Part shown: positions 38,287-50,581 of the stretch, piece by piece
Layout of the letters: each line of letters opens with the position of its first letter
Numbering within the stretch: position 1 is the first letter of the stretch
DNA from: Ulva prolifera
Taxonomy: Eukaryota > Chlorophyta > Ulvophyceae > Ulvales > Ulvaceae
DNA: 64,000 nucleotides
NCBI GenBank assembly: GCA_023078555.1
Contig: CM041203.1
Location: forward strand, 639,481 to 703,480
Reading direction: 5' to 3'
Position numbers and translations under genes: made by a program
The notes under the pieces: model-generated
Told to the model about the DNA's origin: nothing
Database searches by the model: none
What the model saw: the letters and a program-made list of their open reading frames with translations, nothing else

Positions 38287-40114
38287 ATCAGCACCCCCAC
38301 GCAACGTCAGCACCTGCGGTGTGTGTGTGTGGTGGTGACTGTTTCGAGAGGGATGCTGTTGCTGTTTATTTTCTTTGGCCTGTTCATTATGTGGTATGTA
38401 ATGTGTGTTTGTGACACTTTTACAGGCGCAATCATCGATTGCAATTGATCATGATGACCAAGATCTTATGCCGGTTGCAGCTTCCATACCGGCATAGACT
38501 GCAAAACGCGCAAGCGAAAAAGTCCCCGGTAACTTTTAGCCCGCGAACAACGCCTGAGCCATGGCGGTCTTGATGTCAAAGTTGCGGTGCGACAACGACG
38601 GCATTGCGAGCGTCTTTGTCGTTCGATGTTGATGATGGTGCACAGTGTGAGGGCTCGTACGGGAAGTCGAATGTCGTCAGATCACGCCTTCCCTTCGCCT
38701 GTGTTCAACTTCTCGTGTGTAGTACCATGCTGCCCCACACGCGCACCGTGGGACCCTCGTGATGACACGGGACCTTGGCGGAGCAGCAAGTTTGGTGCTG
38801 CTCGTTGCAACGCGCGCTGTTGTGTGCCAAAGAACACGGCTGCAACTGCGCCCGGTACAACACGCATGCTTCACACACGATTAGATAAAGTCGAGGACAC
38901 AGCTTCCTGCAGCAGTGATCACTCAGCTCGTGCAAGGAGCCACTTGAAGTTCCTGTTCAGGGTCTTGTGCTCAGTGCGGTACTTCTGATAGCGACACATG
39001 GGGCTTGTTACGTCAGTCGACAATGCCATGACAACACCTGGTCGAGATGGCCGCCTCAAACAAGCTTCCTCTCACCTGCCACCGAAGGACATGCATCTGC
39101 TGTCTTGTTCATATACAGCATACAGAGGTGCTGAAAAAGACTTACGTAGGCAGTTCAGTGTTAGCTTAGGTGCAGTGCTTGCTGGACTTTGCGCTGCTTG
39201 ATTTGCCGTCCGCTCGTTGTGTGCTCAAGTCTGCTAATGCATGGACGCGACTCGCGTGCGCTGAGCCAGCCCGCTGAATCAGGGTTGAGACCTTCGACGA
39301 AAATTCTCGAGGTTTTTATGAATCTCCATGCTTTTCGCCCACGCCAGGTGATGCAGTTGTGAAACGACGGTTTTCCATGACAGGGATAGAATCAAAGAGG
39401 TTTGTCAGCATGACGTACGTGCGCTGCAGCTGGATATCCTCGCCGTTCGAGCGCCACGGTGAACTCCGTTAGAATAAATTGCTGTCTATTTCCTGTTAGG
39501 TGGCTTTTGGGTGGAGACTTGGTGGTGCGGCGTTCGAGTACCTTCGTGCTCCCGCTCAACTGCTAGGTATGCGCCTGCGTCGCGTTGCCAGCTTCTTGGA
39601 TTGCTTATGCTTGCGCCTCGTTACGTTGATAATGTTTTCATATATTAGCGTAGCCTGAACGCCTTGGCTGCGTTTGTGGGGTGACCGTGCTGTGAGTTCT
39701 AACAGTGTGAGTAATCAGTGTATTGCACACATCGCCGCTGCGATACATCACCATATGCGAGTGCATTTGGCACAAGTGAGAATACTGTAATTTTTCCGGG
39801 GACTTCGGGTGGCACATGTTGACTGTCGCTTCTGTCTTCGTGCTGCCGGTAGCCGGGTGTATATCTACACAGGTACAGCAGCTTCAAATAACGTGTATGT
39901 TGCATCAATTGCCTGCAAACTAAGTGCCTGCGAGAAGTTTGTGAACGGACTTGTTTCTTCTTTGCTTCTACTGCTTTTTTTTCTCAGGTGGAAATTTCTT
40001 GATCGCGCCCCATCCTTTCAACACCCCCAGTGTCCCCAGTGACGTGTCTACCCGGCACTGCACCAATGGGAAGTTTTAATCCTTGCAGGTCATATATCCT
40101 CCGTGAGATCGGGT
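38287..40114. other. Unassigned region upstream of the bZIP gene
   Basis: About 1.8 kb without a recognisable gene. Several open frames of 60-133 codons on both strands near 38.6-39.2 kb overlap each other and match nothing. The last few hundred bases, with T-rich stretches around 39950-39990, should include the bZIP promoter and leader. Confidence 0.5.
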
Positions 40115-43100
40115 ATGGCAGGTGATCGGTCAGCCAGGCGATCCTCTCGAGCTAAACGTGCAAGGGACGAGGATTCAGACGATCCAGAGATGAGTGCAGC
40201 AGTGCAGCTCACAAGACTAGACAGTACCAACGATGGCGTCAGTCGTGAATCAGACAGGCTTGCAAAGATTCAAGAGAAGAATCGCAAAGCACAACAAAAG
40301 TGTGGTTCTACTTCCGTCTAATGCGACATGGCGAAGATCAGGTCTGGAGTTGTGCTTTCAAGAATTCTTATGCGGACCAGGAAAATCATCGGACATCACT
40401 ATATGCAGGTTTCGGGAACGCCGCAAAGAGAAAATGCTTACAATGGAGCGAGAGGTATGGTCTTGGCTCTGCATGCTCCGCACCACCTCGGACCATCAGC
40501 TTGGACACCTGTGTTCACTTGGGATGCCCATACAGATTCAAGAATTGAATGAAGCTGTACGACAGCTGCGGGCAGAGAAAGATCAGTTGCAAGAGCAATT
40601 GGCGATTGAGAAACGTGTCAATTCGGAGAACTCTGCAAAACTGGAACAGAAGCCCGACACGCTCGGGACCCATGGCCTTCATGACTACGACCCCATAGAC
40701 ATGAGCTTCCTGCCGCAATGGGAAGGTCTGTCACTTTCTAATGAGAAGATCCGCGCAATGCCAGCAGACACCCTGAAGATTCTCATACAGACCATCCTAC
40801 AGCACCTGAGGACACGGCTCGCAAACACAGACGCAAGCATGTCGCCCAGTGTTGGACAGTCGGTCACGCAAGCGTTCAATTTTTTAAATCGCTGGTGCGC
40901 TCAACTTCTATGCCACTGTCTGTAGCCAGCCTGCCCGAGCTGGAGGAGTAGTTTTGCACCCCCAGTCCAGATGAGATGTTTCGCATCGACAATCGCTTTC
41001 ACTCCACCGGACCATTTCTGTCATCCTTGAAATGCTTCACCATTTCATGGCAATCTGACACCCCACTCCTAGATGTTGCATCGGTTCGCTGTGACCACTG
41101 TCATCCTTGATGTTGAGGGGCGTTTGCAGCTACATGGTGGAGCCTGTGCGGTATCGCAAGGTCGTTGTTGAGATGATGGGATCTGGTGGACTGGCCAGCC
41201 CAGCGAGTAGCAGCGATACAAAACCGCACATCTTGTTAACCCGGGATCAAGAGCTAGCAATCAGTAACGCCGTTGAGACGTTCGAGAAGAAGTGTGAAGA
41301 ACTACGTGGCCAGCGGGAGGGCATATGTGAGGCAGTCAAGCAGTATCGTGTCGGCCGAGGCAGTGAGCTTGAAAACATGCGAGCATTTATCCAGGTGCGC
41401 GCATTCTCACGTGCAAGTGCGCTTATCTGTACCGCAATCAGGACTTTGAATCACATGCCTGATGCTGCTGCATTTTACTTTGTTCGAGTGTAACAGTAAT
41501 CCTGGCTGGCGCTCCGCATGGCATGAGCGAATCACGGCTGTGTCTAAATTGGCATTGATCTAGCAGATGCGCAACGGTCAGCACTTTTCTTTGCCAAAGC
41601 CCATATGCTGCCTGCACAGACCACAAAGGTCTCTATAAGACTGTGGGGTCGTGCTCTGTCCAGCGTGTGAAACTGCGCTCGATCCACATCAACCAATGAC
41701 CTATGCCATGTCTGCCTCTGGCATGCTGACCCAATATTTCCGGTCTTGCAGGTCCATGCTCACTTGGAGTCGCTGCAAGATTCATTGCGCGCAGAGAATG
41801 AGGTGCTGGTGCGCTTCATGATGGATGCTGGGCGGGTTCTTGGGCCTGTGCCCTTGACACAGGCCATGTTTGCCAGTGGCGGACAAGACATCTTCACATA
41901 CTGTCAGGCCATCCACTGCCGGTCACTTATGGTGAACAGCGCCAGCCTAGGCAGCCAGCCTGTCGCGATGGTCTCCGGTGGCCATGGTAGCACGCTGCCT
42001 CACGGAGCCCTCCCCTCGGGGTCATGGCTTTCCATCCGCGATGGCGCCAACAGCATCCCCATCACGGGATCCATTCCACTCGTGGACAACTTCATGATCT
42101 CACGCATGAACGACTCAGCGCCCATAGAGATGGACCAGCAAATGCGAGACCGTGCGGCCAGCGGCCTCTCGGAGATCCATCGGCGCACATCGCAAGTGGC
42201 AGATGCTACAATGCAACAAGGGGGCGGAGCCAGCCGATCCTCACCGCCTGCGCCACAGCATCAGTCCATCACGCACGAGTCGCCATTCCTGTACGGCCCT
42301 GGCGAGCGCAACGGACAGCAGCCCAATGCAGCCCTGGATGTTGTTGGAGGGTATGGCCACGCTCGCAGCGATGGGCCGCCGACGCAGAGCACAGCTGCAG
42401 CAGAACTGCTGCCGAAAGTCGAGCCTGGAACAGCGGGGCCCGCCGCCCCGATGGGCTCCGGCTCAGACCTGATGGAGCTCATGCGCTCGTTCGGTGAACG
42501 CCGGCATGACTCCATGCAGCTGTCTGCGGGACTTCGGACTCTGTTGAAAGAGAACCCGATGGGCGGGTCTCTGGGACTGCAGCCTGACAGCAATGCGCTG
42601 ACCCCCTTTATCACGGCCGGAGAGGGGGCGAGCGAGAAGGCGGCCGCCAGTGGGGCAGATGTGCCTGCGTTGCGTACACCTACAGCAGAGCTGCTTGCAG
42701 GGTCACTCGCTCACTTGCAATCGAATCCGACGCCGACCGTGAAGGGCCTTCTGACCCTCATGACCCATGGGCAGCAGGTCTCGCAGCCACTTGCGACGGA
42801 CGCAGCTACGTCACAGGCGCTGCCCGGGCGCGCTCCTAATTTGTCAGAGCTGGAAACTCTGCTGCACTCGAAAGAGGGGTCACGCACGTTGGAGATCCTC
42901 GCCCAAGATCTCACAACAACCCGCACGCTCTCTGCCGGAGAGCTGATGGCAATTCCTGCAGAGGAGGTCACAGCTGCCTCTGCACAAGCTGCTGCAGCGT
43001 CGGGCAATGCAGCAAGCGCGGAGGCCGCCTCAGCTAAGGCGGATGCTGCTTTAGCGGGTCCAGTGATCAGCAGTGTGACTCCACAGCAGCGCAATCGCTC

Positions 43101-43140
43101 CGGGGGGGCAATGCAGGTCACATCAGGTGCATGCGACTGA
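40115..43140 (+). CDS. bZIP transcription factor
   Basis: Nuclear DNA-binding protein. Exon 1 (40115-40306) ends inside the basic region; exon 2 (about 40411-40455) and the exon from about 40538 complete it. Joined, it reads KNRKAQQ-KFRERRKEKM, the N-x7-R/K signature of bZIP basic regions, followed by a leucine-zipper-like helix (IQELNEAVRQLRAEKDQLQE). After the zipper come helical segments (EKIRAMPADTLKILIQTIL; an exon from about 41131 to 41394 with FEKKCEELRGQREGICEAVK), then a long last exon (41753-43140) of about 460 codons: a helix HLESLQDSLRAENEVLVRF, then Ala/Ser/Gly/Pro-rich, largely disordered sequence ending in an Ala-rich stretch and ASGACD-like C-terminus. The splice between about 40.87 and 41.13 kb is uncertain. 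Large algal bZIPs with this layout exist; the regulated genes are unknown. Confidence 0.85.
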
Positions 43141-44261
43141 AGCAAACTGACTGCAACAAATACAATGTGATCCATGAGTCAGCAGACAAAACAGTGCGTA
43201 GCCCGCATGGGTTGATGCACCACCTTTTCTATTTCATGGAGGTGTACTGACAATCAAGGAGGCTTTCACCGCAGTGAATGGTTGTAGATGTGCTGTAGGC
43301 ATTATCATACCAACTACATAAATGTCCATATGAGCCCGACTCGTGTTTTAGATGTATTCTTTATCTGGTGAACTTAGGTGGACTGGTAATGCAGTGCGCT
43401 GCTACATGTGATGCAGCTTTCATCCTTGTGAACATGCCGCAGCGTAAGTTCTCAATCGAAGGGCAGTTGCAAATAGTGACATGGGCCATGCAAGACACAG
43501 TCTTGCCCAGCCTGTCCAGCAAGATCCTGTGGCTCCCACGCCTTGTTCGATGCCACGTGTGAGGCACAGCAACGTATGCTGCCGTTTCATGTAATGGAAG
43601 AACCCAGCACAAATCACTGTGACTTGCAATGATCACAGAAGCGACTTGTGACGAGTATTGCTGGGTATGTTCATGGTGTACTGTGTTCCGAGCCCCCAAT
43701 TTCTCATGAGAACACAATGTGTACTGGCAATTGGCTGATTGTGATGAGGTTAGGCCAGACCGTAAAGGAGCTGTGAAACTGATGAGTGTCATGCTCACAG
43801 CCTGTCACTCGTGTCAAACAGCTCAACCTAACAGTGTTATCGAAGATTCTGTGGACGATCACAGGCTACCCTGAGGTGGCTCAGCGCTTGCACCTTCACC
43901 ATCGAAATTGTACAAGTTGCATGACATAGGCTTGGCATGTCTACTCCAGAGTGCCAGTGCTGAATGTGATGCAGCACCAACTCATGGACCGAAGCACATC
44001 ATTTCACAGGCAGACACATTGCGTAGTTGATAGACACATTCAATGAATGGACTAGTTGAGTGCGTCTGCGAAACGGAAGCCTAAGTTCACAGCCTGCATC
44101 ATGTCAACTACCTTTGATCACAGAACCTGCTCAGTCAGTTGAGCTTGAAACAGGGTCGCCTCCACTCAAGGCAGGCAGCAACTCAGCGGCAAATCCAGTG
44201 CGCCTTCTGATGGGCACGACACCTTGTCACATCAGGGAGACATTTCTGGCCAGCAGCCTAG
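43141..44261. other. Convergent intergenic region
   Basis: About 1.1 kb between the stops of the bZIP gene (+) and the arsenite methyltransferase (-). It should hold both 3' UTRs. A minus-strand open frame (43361-43798) has no recognisable product. No repeats were noted. Confidence 0.5.
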
Positions 44262-45676
44262 CTAGCAACACCCACCACCTGAGACGGCAGGTGCATCGGG
44301 GCCACACGGCACTGCTCCTGCACTGTCACCGCAGTCAAACAAGCCATAGTGTACGCTGCGGTCTCCGGTGACCTGAAAATGCTTGCCTAGCCATGAGTCC
44401 CCCACCATGGCTGCTGTGCTACCACAAACCAGCATGGGTTTGTTGGTGATGAACCGATGGTGATCATCTAGCTCGTATGCATGCTTATGTCCTGGGATGG
44501 TGCCCTTGTAAACAGCCACCTGCCCATAGTCTTCACAAGGGGTCTCAAGGAGTCCTGGCAGCTTGAATAGCCTGCAAACATGGGGCTCGGTTCCAGTCGT
44601 GGCCTGCTCACGGCGCGGCAACACAGATGCTTCAAGCAGACTATGAATTTGAACGCATTGCATGCGCCACAGGGGATGGTAATCCTCTGTGGGTGACGTG
44701 ATGGCCAGCAGCAGCTGAATGTGAGAGACGAACCTGTATGTGATAGAGCTGAACTTTGCCTCTCCAACAATGTCCTTCAGCTCGGGATCTGTAACCTCGA
44801 TCGGCGCAGAGCTGAGGATTCGAGGGTCGTCGAATCCAATCTTCTGTGCAATGCGGAACAGGTCTCCCTGGTAGAGCGCACCAGAAATGCATTCGCCCCA
44901 CAGCACCTAAAACATGCACGACTTGGCACCACTGGGCATCACAATGACGTGCATACGTGAACCTACTTTGTGTCATACAAGGTCATATTACGATCTGGCA
45001 ACCGGTGTAGCTGCATACTCTGCTTGAATTGCTCAACAGGACGCTGTGACCACAACCACGTATGTGCAAAGTGGCTCACCTCATTGTCTTGTACATGCTT
45101 AGGTAACCGTCTGTCACAATAAACATCACTGAAGTACAGCTCTCCGCCTGGAGCTAGAACCCTGTATGCCTCTCTCAGCACGCCGGGCTTGTCAGGGCTG
45201 AGGTTGACAACACAATTGCTGATGATCATGTCTACACTTTCATCTTCAATACCTGCTTCATCCAGTCGCTCAATGTATCCTTTCACAAATTTTAAGTTCG
45301 ACTGCTTGTACCCCAGTGTAGCTGTGTAATCGTCTACGTGTGCCCTGGCCACGTCCAGTTGCTCATCGGTCATATCAATGCCGACCACTGAGCCGCTCTC
45401 CCCGACCAGCTTCGCGCACACAAAGGCATCTCTTCCAGATCCACTACCAAGATCTAGTATACGAAGCCCGTCAATGCCAAGCGGCAAAGGTGCGCCGCAG
45501 CCGTAGAACTTCGCCCGTATTTCGGATGGTACATGCTTGATGGCGTCCTGGATAATGGGATGCGGTCGACCGGCAGCTGTGCAAGCACTGGTCTTCAGGT
45601 CCTTGCTGGTACTGAGGACCTTTCCGTAATAGTTCTGCACGCTGGACAGCGTGCTGGCAGCGACCGGAAACGCCAT
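44262..45676 (-). CDS. ARSM: Arsenite S-adenosylmethionine methyltransferase
   Basis: Methylates As(III) with S-adenosylmethionine to mono-, di- and trimethyl arsenicals, an arsenic detoxification step in algae. Three phase-matched exons (45676-45080, 44906-44734, 44571-44262) give 359 residues. The SAM-binding site is ILDLGSGSGRD (about 73-83). Cys32 (KTSAC), Cys60 (FYGCG), Cys155 (ISNCVVNLSPDK) and Cys205 (LWGECISGALY) keep the 28- and 50-residue spacings of the four functional cysteines in red algal ArsM. The C-terminal domain has CEDYGQVAVYKGTI, HAYELDDHHRFITNKP and a vicinal Cys pair at the very end (SGGGCC). The ATG chosen is the first in the frame and gives the usual length. The N-terminal 15 residues could be a weak organelle signal, but most algal ArsM proteins are taken as cytosolic. 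No arsenic operon-like neighbours are seen. Confidence 0.97.
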
Positions 45677-47837
45677 GGCTTCGTAGCTTCTGATACACGT
45701 CGACCCGTGTGCGCGTTTATCAAAACAGTCCCGCCCCTATCAGACCACAGCTGTTATCATGTTCCCTTCGACGTTCCAACTGCGGATTCCGGGACGCGTC
45801 CAGCCGCTACGTGTGCACGTTCAAAGATGCTTCCCGAAGTGGCGTTGGTGGCATGCAAGACCGGAATCTTGTGCTGTGAGGTAGCACCGAGATGTATGGT
45901 CAGCCGTAGACTCTGCCGGCACAGCAAGCCTATAAGAGATTATGCTGAACGATTCGTGGCATCCTAGAAGTGCCGCTCACATGCCCAAAGCCTGTGATTC
46001 TGCCCGGCATTGCAACATTATCCACCACAGTGCTCGCAGGCAATGTATAGCAGCCCCTAGCCACAAGCACTCCATTCTCCCGAAGCCATTGGATTGCCGA
46101 TCCCGTAACCCTCAGTGCACGGTTCGCCCCAGACGGTGTGGAATCAGATGCACTCGTGGGTGGCGCTTGACGCCAAGCTTACCTAGGTACCGCTCAATGG
46201 GGTGTTTCAGCCAGGAGCACGGGTGGGGATGGGTGAACAATGGACAGCACGATGCAATGAGAATGACAATGACCTAGCCGGGCGACTGGCCATCTCCAGA
46301 ATCAAATGCTACTTGCTGCCCGTGCGTGGGTTTTTCAAGATCTGTATGAAATGATAGCTGGCTATCCTGCATCAGCGCTCATGCAAAGAGCAGGTGAACG
46401 ACACCGGTGGAAGACAATGCATGCCTGGAGTGCATCCTGTCTGCCTATGTCTGCCTCAGTCTCACAAGAGTTGTGTAATCCGGGTAGACTGCTGGATTGT
46501 GCAAGCCTGGCGCCAAGTCCAGTCAAGCAGCTATTGGCAGGCCAACTACTGCCAAGGGAGACATAGGTGGTTGCCGGTCCACAGAGACATAGCCAGCCGT
46601 TCATGGCTGCTTTGTGCATGCCCGGCTGCAACCTGGATCTGTGTATGCTGGCGCCCATGTTGTCGCAGACATGAGTTCGAGTTGAGACATTTCCGTTGGG
46701 AACAATGCATGCTTCCCAGCACATGCATTGCTGTTGTCTGGCGACTGACCATGTGACTGAAGAGGCTGAGGGGCTGCCACATCGGGATGCACAGATGGCG
46801 ACGTCCTTAAGGAGTTAGCCCGAGCGTGTCGAAGAGCATTTCGTACTGCTTGTGTCTGCGGTGCTACGTGCCTCATTGCCTTGGTCCTTTTAGCACATAG
46901 ATGTGATGCCGTGGCCAAACTTCTGCCACGTTGTATTTCGGCTGGTTGTCAAAGTCCAGGCGCCATCTGGGAGCGCACCGTAGACACAGCAAGCGAGAAC
47001 TAAAAACAACGGCGCTGTCACCAACTTCATATGTTCACTTGCTTCACGGCATTCACTAGTCGGCTCAGCCGCAGGCTGTGTAAGCACGAACGACGCATCA
47101 CGATACGTAGCTCGCAGCCGCTGCAGCGCAAACAACGTGCTCACCGATTTGGTCGCTATGTCTGATAATATTCTGGCACCTATTTTGACACCGTTCGTGG
47201 AATATGGCATGTCCGCCGATTACCTCCCGGCCTGACACCGAAAGGGAGTAGCAGTAGTATCGCAGTGGCGCAAGGATCCCGTGCGTGATTTTTTGCCACG
47301 TGTCATCAGTTCAGATCCGCGCATACGACTCGTCTATGTGTGACTATGTCACCATGTACCTAAATAACGCTCTAGTCACCTGCACAAGCAATAGAGATTG
47401 GCCACGGTTGGAGGGATATCTGGCATATATGCAGTGCTGGCACGATTGTTGTGATCAGGGCGTATCATGACATGATTCAAGTCTCCGCTTAAACACTGTG
47501 AAGTTAGATTCCCGCAGCCTTGCGTGTCATGCAACACTCACTGCGTGCTCAGTTCAGGAGTGACGTGCGTGGCTTGGGCCATGGCGGGCTCCCGAATACA
47601 CCTCGGCGGGGTGTTCCGCGTGCACCGCGATCATTGCCAACAGAGGTGGCAGAGATGGTCGTTCAGCATGCTCCCCTTGCGTATGAGCGTGTCGTTGGTG
47701 CCTGCTCCAGCATCAACTGTGGTGACATGTTGTACCGCAGGTGCGCAGTTGTTCACGATCCAATCGCAGAGCGACGGCGCGATTGTGAACGCTGAACGCG
47801 TGATGCTGTGTGCAGCTCCTTAGATCCTGCATTGCGC
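45677..47837. other. Region between ArsM and the Stt7-like kinase
   Basis: About 2.2 kb, divergent at both ends, so it contains the ARSM promoter and the 5' part of the kinase gene. From an ATG at 47579 a frame rich in Arg, Ser and Val and poor in acids reads like a chloroplast transit peptide and could be the kinase's first exon, but no phase-consistent junction to the next exon was found. A hairpin repeat lies at 46861-46896. Other open frames on both strands are unrecognised. Confidence 0.45.
46861..46896 (-). repeat. Hairpin repeat, copy 6
   Basis: GTGCTA (46861-46866) and TAGCAC (46891-46896) are perfect 6-bp arms. The loop contains GTGCCTCATTGCCTTGGTCC, comparable with copies 1 and 4. 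The preceding TGCG is shared with copy 1. It is far from any LINE sequence, so the repeat is dispersed and not only a local duplication. Confidence 0.55.
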
Positions 47838-50508
47838 ATGGAGGAAGATGGCATCAGCCCCGTGGTCGTGGTCATTCTACTGCTCGTGCTGGCCTACACG
47901 ACTGCCACGCCGGGGCCACTGCAAGGGGCCGTAGATACGTACATTCTTGCTCCACTAAAGCAATTGACCAACCAAACTCTTAAGCCGGAAGACGTGCAAG
48001 TCGGGCGGAAACTTGCTCAAGGTGGCTTTGGGACAGTGTACTTGGGCACCTCTGGTGCCACTATTCCGGGGAAGATTCGAAAGGGCGAGGTAAGAAAAAG
48101 CTAAAAACACTTCCTTACCGTGTCAGCACTCAGCTGCGCTAATGTGGTTTCTGGAATAGCAATACAACACCGCTTCTCAGGTAATTTATGAATCGTGATC
48201 AACCTGCAGACCATCATCATCAAGAAAGCCAACGAATTTGGTGAAGCTGAGGTCTGGATGAACGAACGCCTTGCTCGCGCTGCTCCAACGTCATGTGCTA
48301 CATTCTTGACAGCTTATCCAGACGGCCCGCCTCGTGTGGGAACTCCTCTCGCGTTGGTGTGGAAATTCGAGGGCCAGAATTCCCTGAATGACGTCATGCA
48401 GGCCCGTGACTTCCCGATCAACGTAGAGACTGAAGTCATGGGCCGCGAGGTCCGCATTCAGAACCCATCTGCTCGCAAAATGGCTGTGGTCAAGGTGAGC
48501 TGCCCCCTACCTGTGCCACGTCGTATACACCCTAATGAACTCCACTAGCTCCGCCCTCAACACGAGCCTGTTGATCGCTCTCCATCGCAATTGTCTCTCA
48601 CACACCTGCCCGGAGGGGTGTCCCTGTGTGGACCCCAACCGCGACATCTCCACGCTTAGCTTCAGCCAAGCAGCCCCACTGGCAGCTGCACCTCATCGCG
48701 CCCTGCCGTTGAATGTGAAGCAGGCCAGACCAGACAAGATTATGTCAGACCGAATATGCGGCCGCTGCAGGTGATCATGCAGCAGATCCTGCAGAATCTC
48801 TCGGACATGCACCGCACCGGCATCGTGCACCGAGACGTGAAGCCTGAGAACATGATCCTGTCAGCCAACGGCATCCGCATGATTGACCTCGGCGCTGCAG
48901 CGGATCTCCGCATCGGTATCAACTACGTGCCTAACGAGTACCTCCTAGATCCGCGCTACGCGCCCCCAGAGCAGTATATCATGAGCCCTCTCACCCCCAG
49001 GCACGCTTCACTCCCACCCCCTGCTGTCCCTTCCAGCACCACTTCCAGCACGCAAGTTCCTTGCGAGGCCGCTCCCCCGCACACGCTCTTGCCGCAGCTC
49101 TCGCCCAAACTCTTCCTAGCACCGTGGGGCAGCACATGTCTGCGTGGACGCAGCATGCTGCGGAGCTGATGTACAGCGATGGGAGGGTGTTCATTTGGTT
49201 TCTGCCACCGAGTGAGGGACGTCACTGGAGTGTGTCCAGATGTCGGGGCTATCGCATGATGTTGGCAGCTGTTTAGCTGGAATTGGGCTTGCCAAAGTCG
49301 ATGGAGCAGCTCCAAGACAGCCACTGCTACGGCTGGCCTGTAAGTCTGCATTATCCGAGGGCTCCCAATGACGGCTGCTGCTGTGCAGGGCACCCCCAAC
49401 ACCCGTAGCTGCACTGTTGTCACCTGTGCTGTGGAGGCTGAACAACCCGGACCGTTTTGACATCTACTCGGCAGGCATCGTCATGATGCAGCTGGTGTTC
49501 CCTTCGCTGCGCTCCGACACAGGCCTCATCGCGTTCCGCTCCAAGCTTGAGGACTGTAATCATGACCTCCAGAGGTGGCGCGAGACCGTGGACACGAAGA
49601 ACAGTCCCTACGCTGAGGGATTCAGCTCGCTGGATGCAGACGGTGCAGCAGGCTGGCAATTCCTCAGCAAGGTATGGCTCAGCTTCCGATGCTGAGAGTA
49701 CAGTGTCCTGATGCAGTGAGCTTTGCGAGCTGCAGCACTGTGCTTGTTAGACTCACCGCATCGCATTTTCATTGTGTCGTAAAGCTGCGCCAGGATGAAG
49801 CATGTTGTTTGGTGTTCTTACGAGCTGTCATGGTCGGCCACAGGGCTATGTTGTGACATTTTGGTGCGCTGTTTGTGCAGATGTTACAGATTAAGCCGCT
49901 TAACCGGATGTCAGCCAGGCAGGCTCTGAAGCACAGCTGGCTCAAGGGGTCCCGCTCATACAGCGCCGCCGACATCGTCGCCAACACAGTGGAGTCTTCT
50001 GTTGCTGGCGCCATGGACGCCCTCAGCAGCGCCGTGCCAATCAGCCGGGGTAATTCACTCTCTGAGGCAGAGCTGTACTCAGCACTGAATAAGGAAGAGG
50101 AGGACGATATGCCGCCGCCTGTGAACCGCAACACGCCGCGGACCGTGGCCTGGTGGCAACAGCGGGCAGTATGGTCCTCCACACTATGCAGTAAAATTGT
50201 TGTCACTTTCTTGAATGTAGCCTGTCACACCACACCGCATGCAGAGACAACAAGAATATGAAGCGAACGTGTTTGCGCGGATGTTCAAGCAGGCCATCGC
50301 GCCCAAGCAACTCAAGAGTGGGAACAAATCCAGGCCAAAGGGAGGCTTTGCTACGCAGCGCGCCTATGGCATTGACCCGCCCAAGGCCTCGAAGGGGTCG
50401 CAAGGGAATGGGGACAAGCCAGAGAAACAGGACGCTTCAGAGAAAGAGGGGGCGTCAGGGAAGCGCCAAGCGCGGTCCAAGCTGTTTTCATTACTAAACA
50501 AGGACTAG
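47838..50508 (+). CDS. Stt7/STN7-family thylakoid protein kinase
   Basis: Ser/Thr kinase of the Stt7/STN7/STL1 family, which sits in the thylakoid membrane and phosphorylates light-harvesting proteins during state transitions. From ATG 47838 a membrane segment ([12 protein letters not shown]) comes first, as in the family, then [20 protein letters not shown] (glycine loop). Exons: to 48089, 48210-48494, 48771-about 48974 or later, about 49388-49671, 49881-50169, 50245-50508. The catalytic loop is HRDVKPEN, and IDLGAAADL replaces DFG as is usual here. [34 protein letters not shown] and [10 protein letters not shown] are family hallmarks. The basic Ser/Lys-rich tail ends at 50508. The intron after PEQ is ambiguous: the only phase-matching donor removes YIMS, which is conserved. 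The N-terminus and transit peptide upstream of 47838 are unresolved. Whether this is Stt7 proper or the STL1/STN8 side cannot be decided by eye. Confidence 0.92.
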
Positions 50509-50581
50509 TGTACCACCTTAGTTGTAGTAGATTTATGTATCAGAACCAGCAGACGGGTGGATCGTGGCTTATATACAGGCA
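50509..50581. other. 73-bp gap between convergent stops
   Basis: Only 73 bases separate the kinase stop (+) from the SNF2 ATPase stop (-), too little for two separate 3' UTRs, so the transcripts very probably overlap. Confidence 0.7.

Noticed and set aside
45868-45890. GTGCT...AGCAC near ArsM start, resembling the hairpin repeat
   Set aside because: The loop is only a few bases and lacks the AAGGAC and GGCAGG elements, so it is not counted as a family member.
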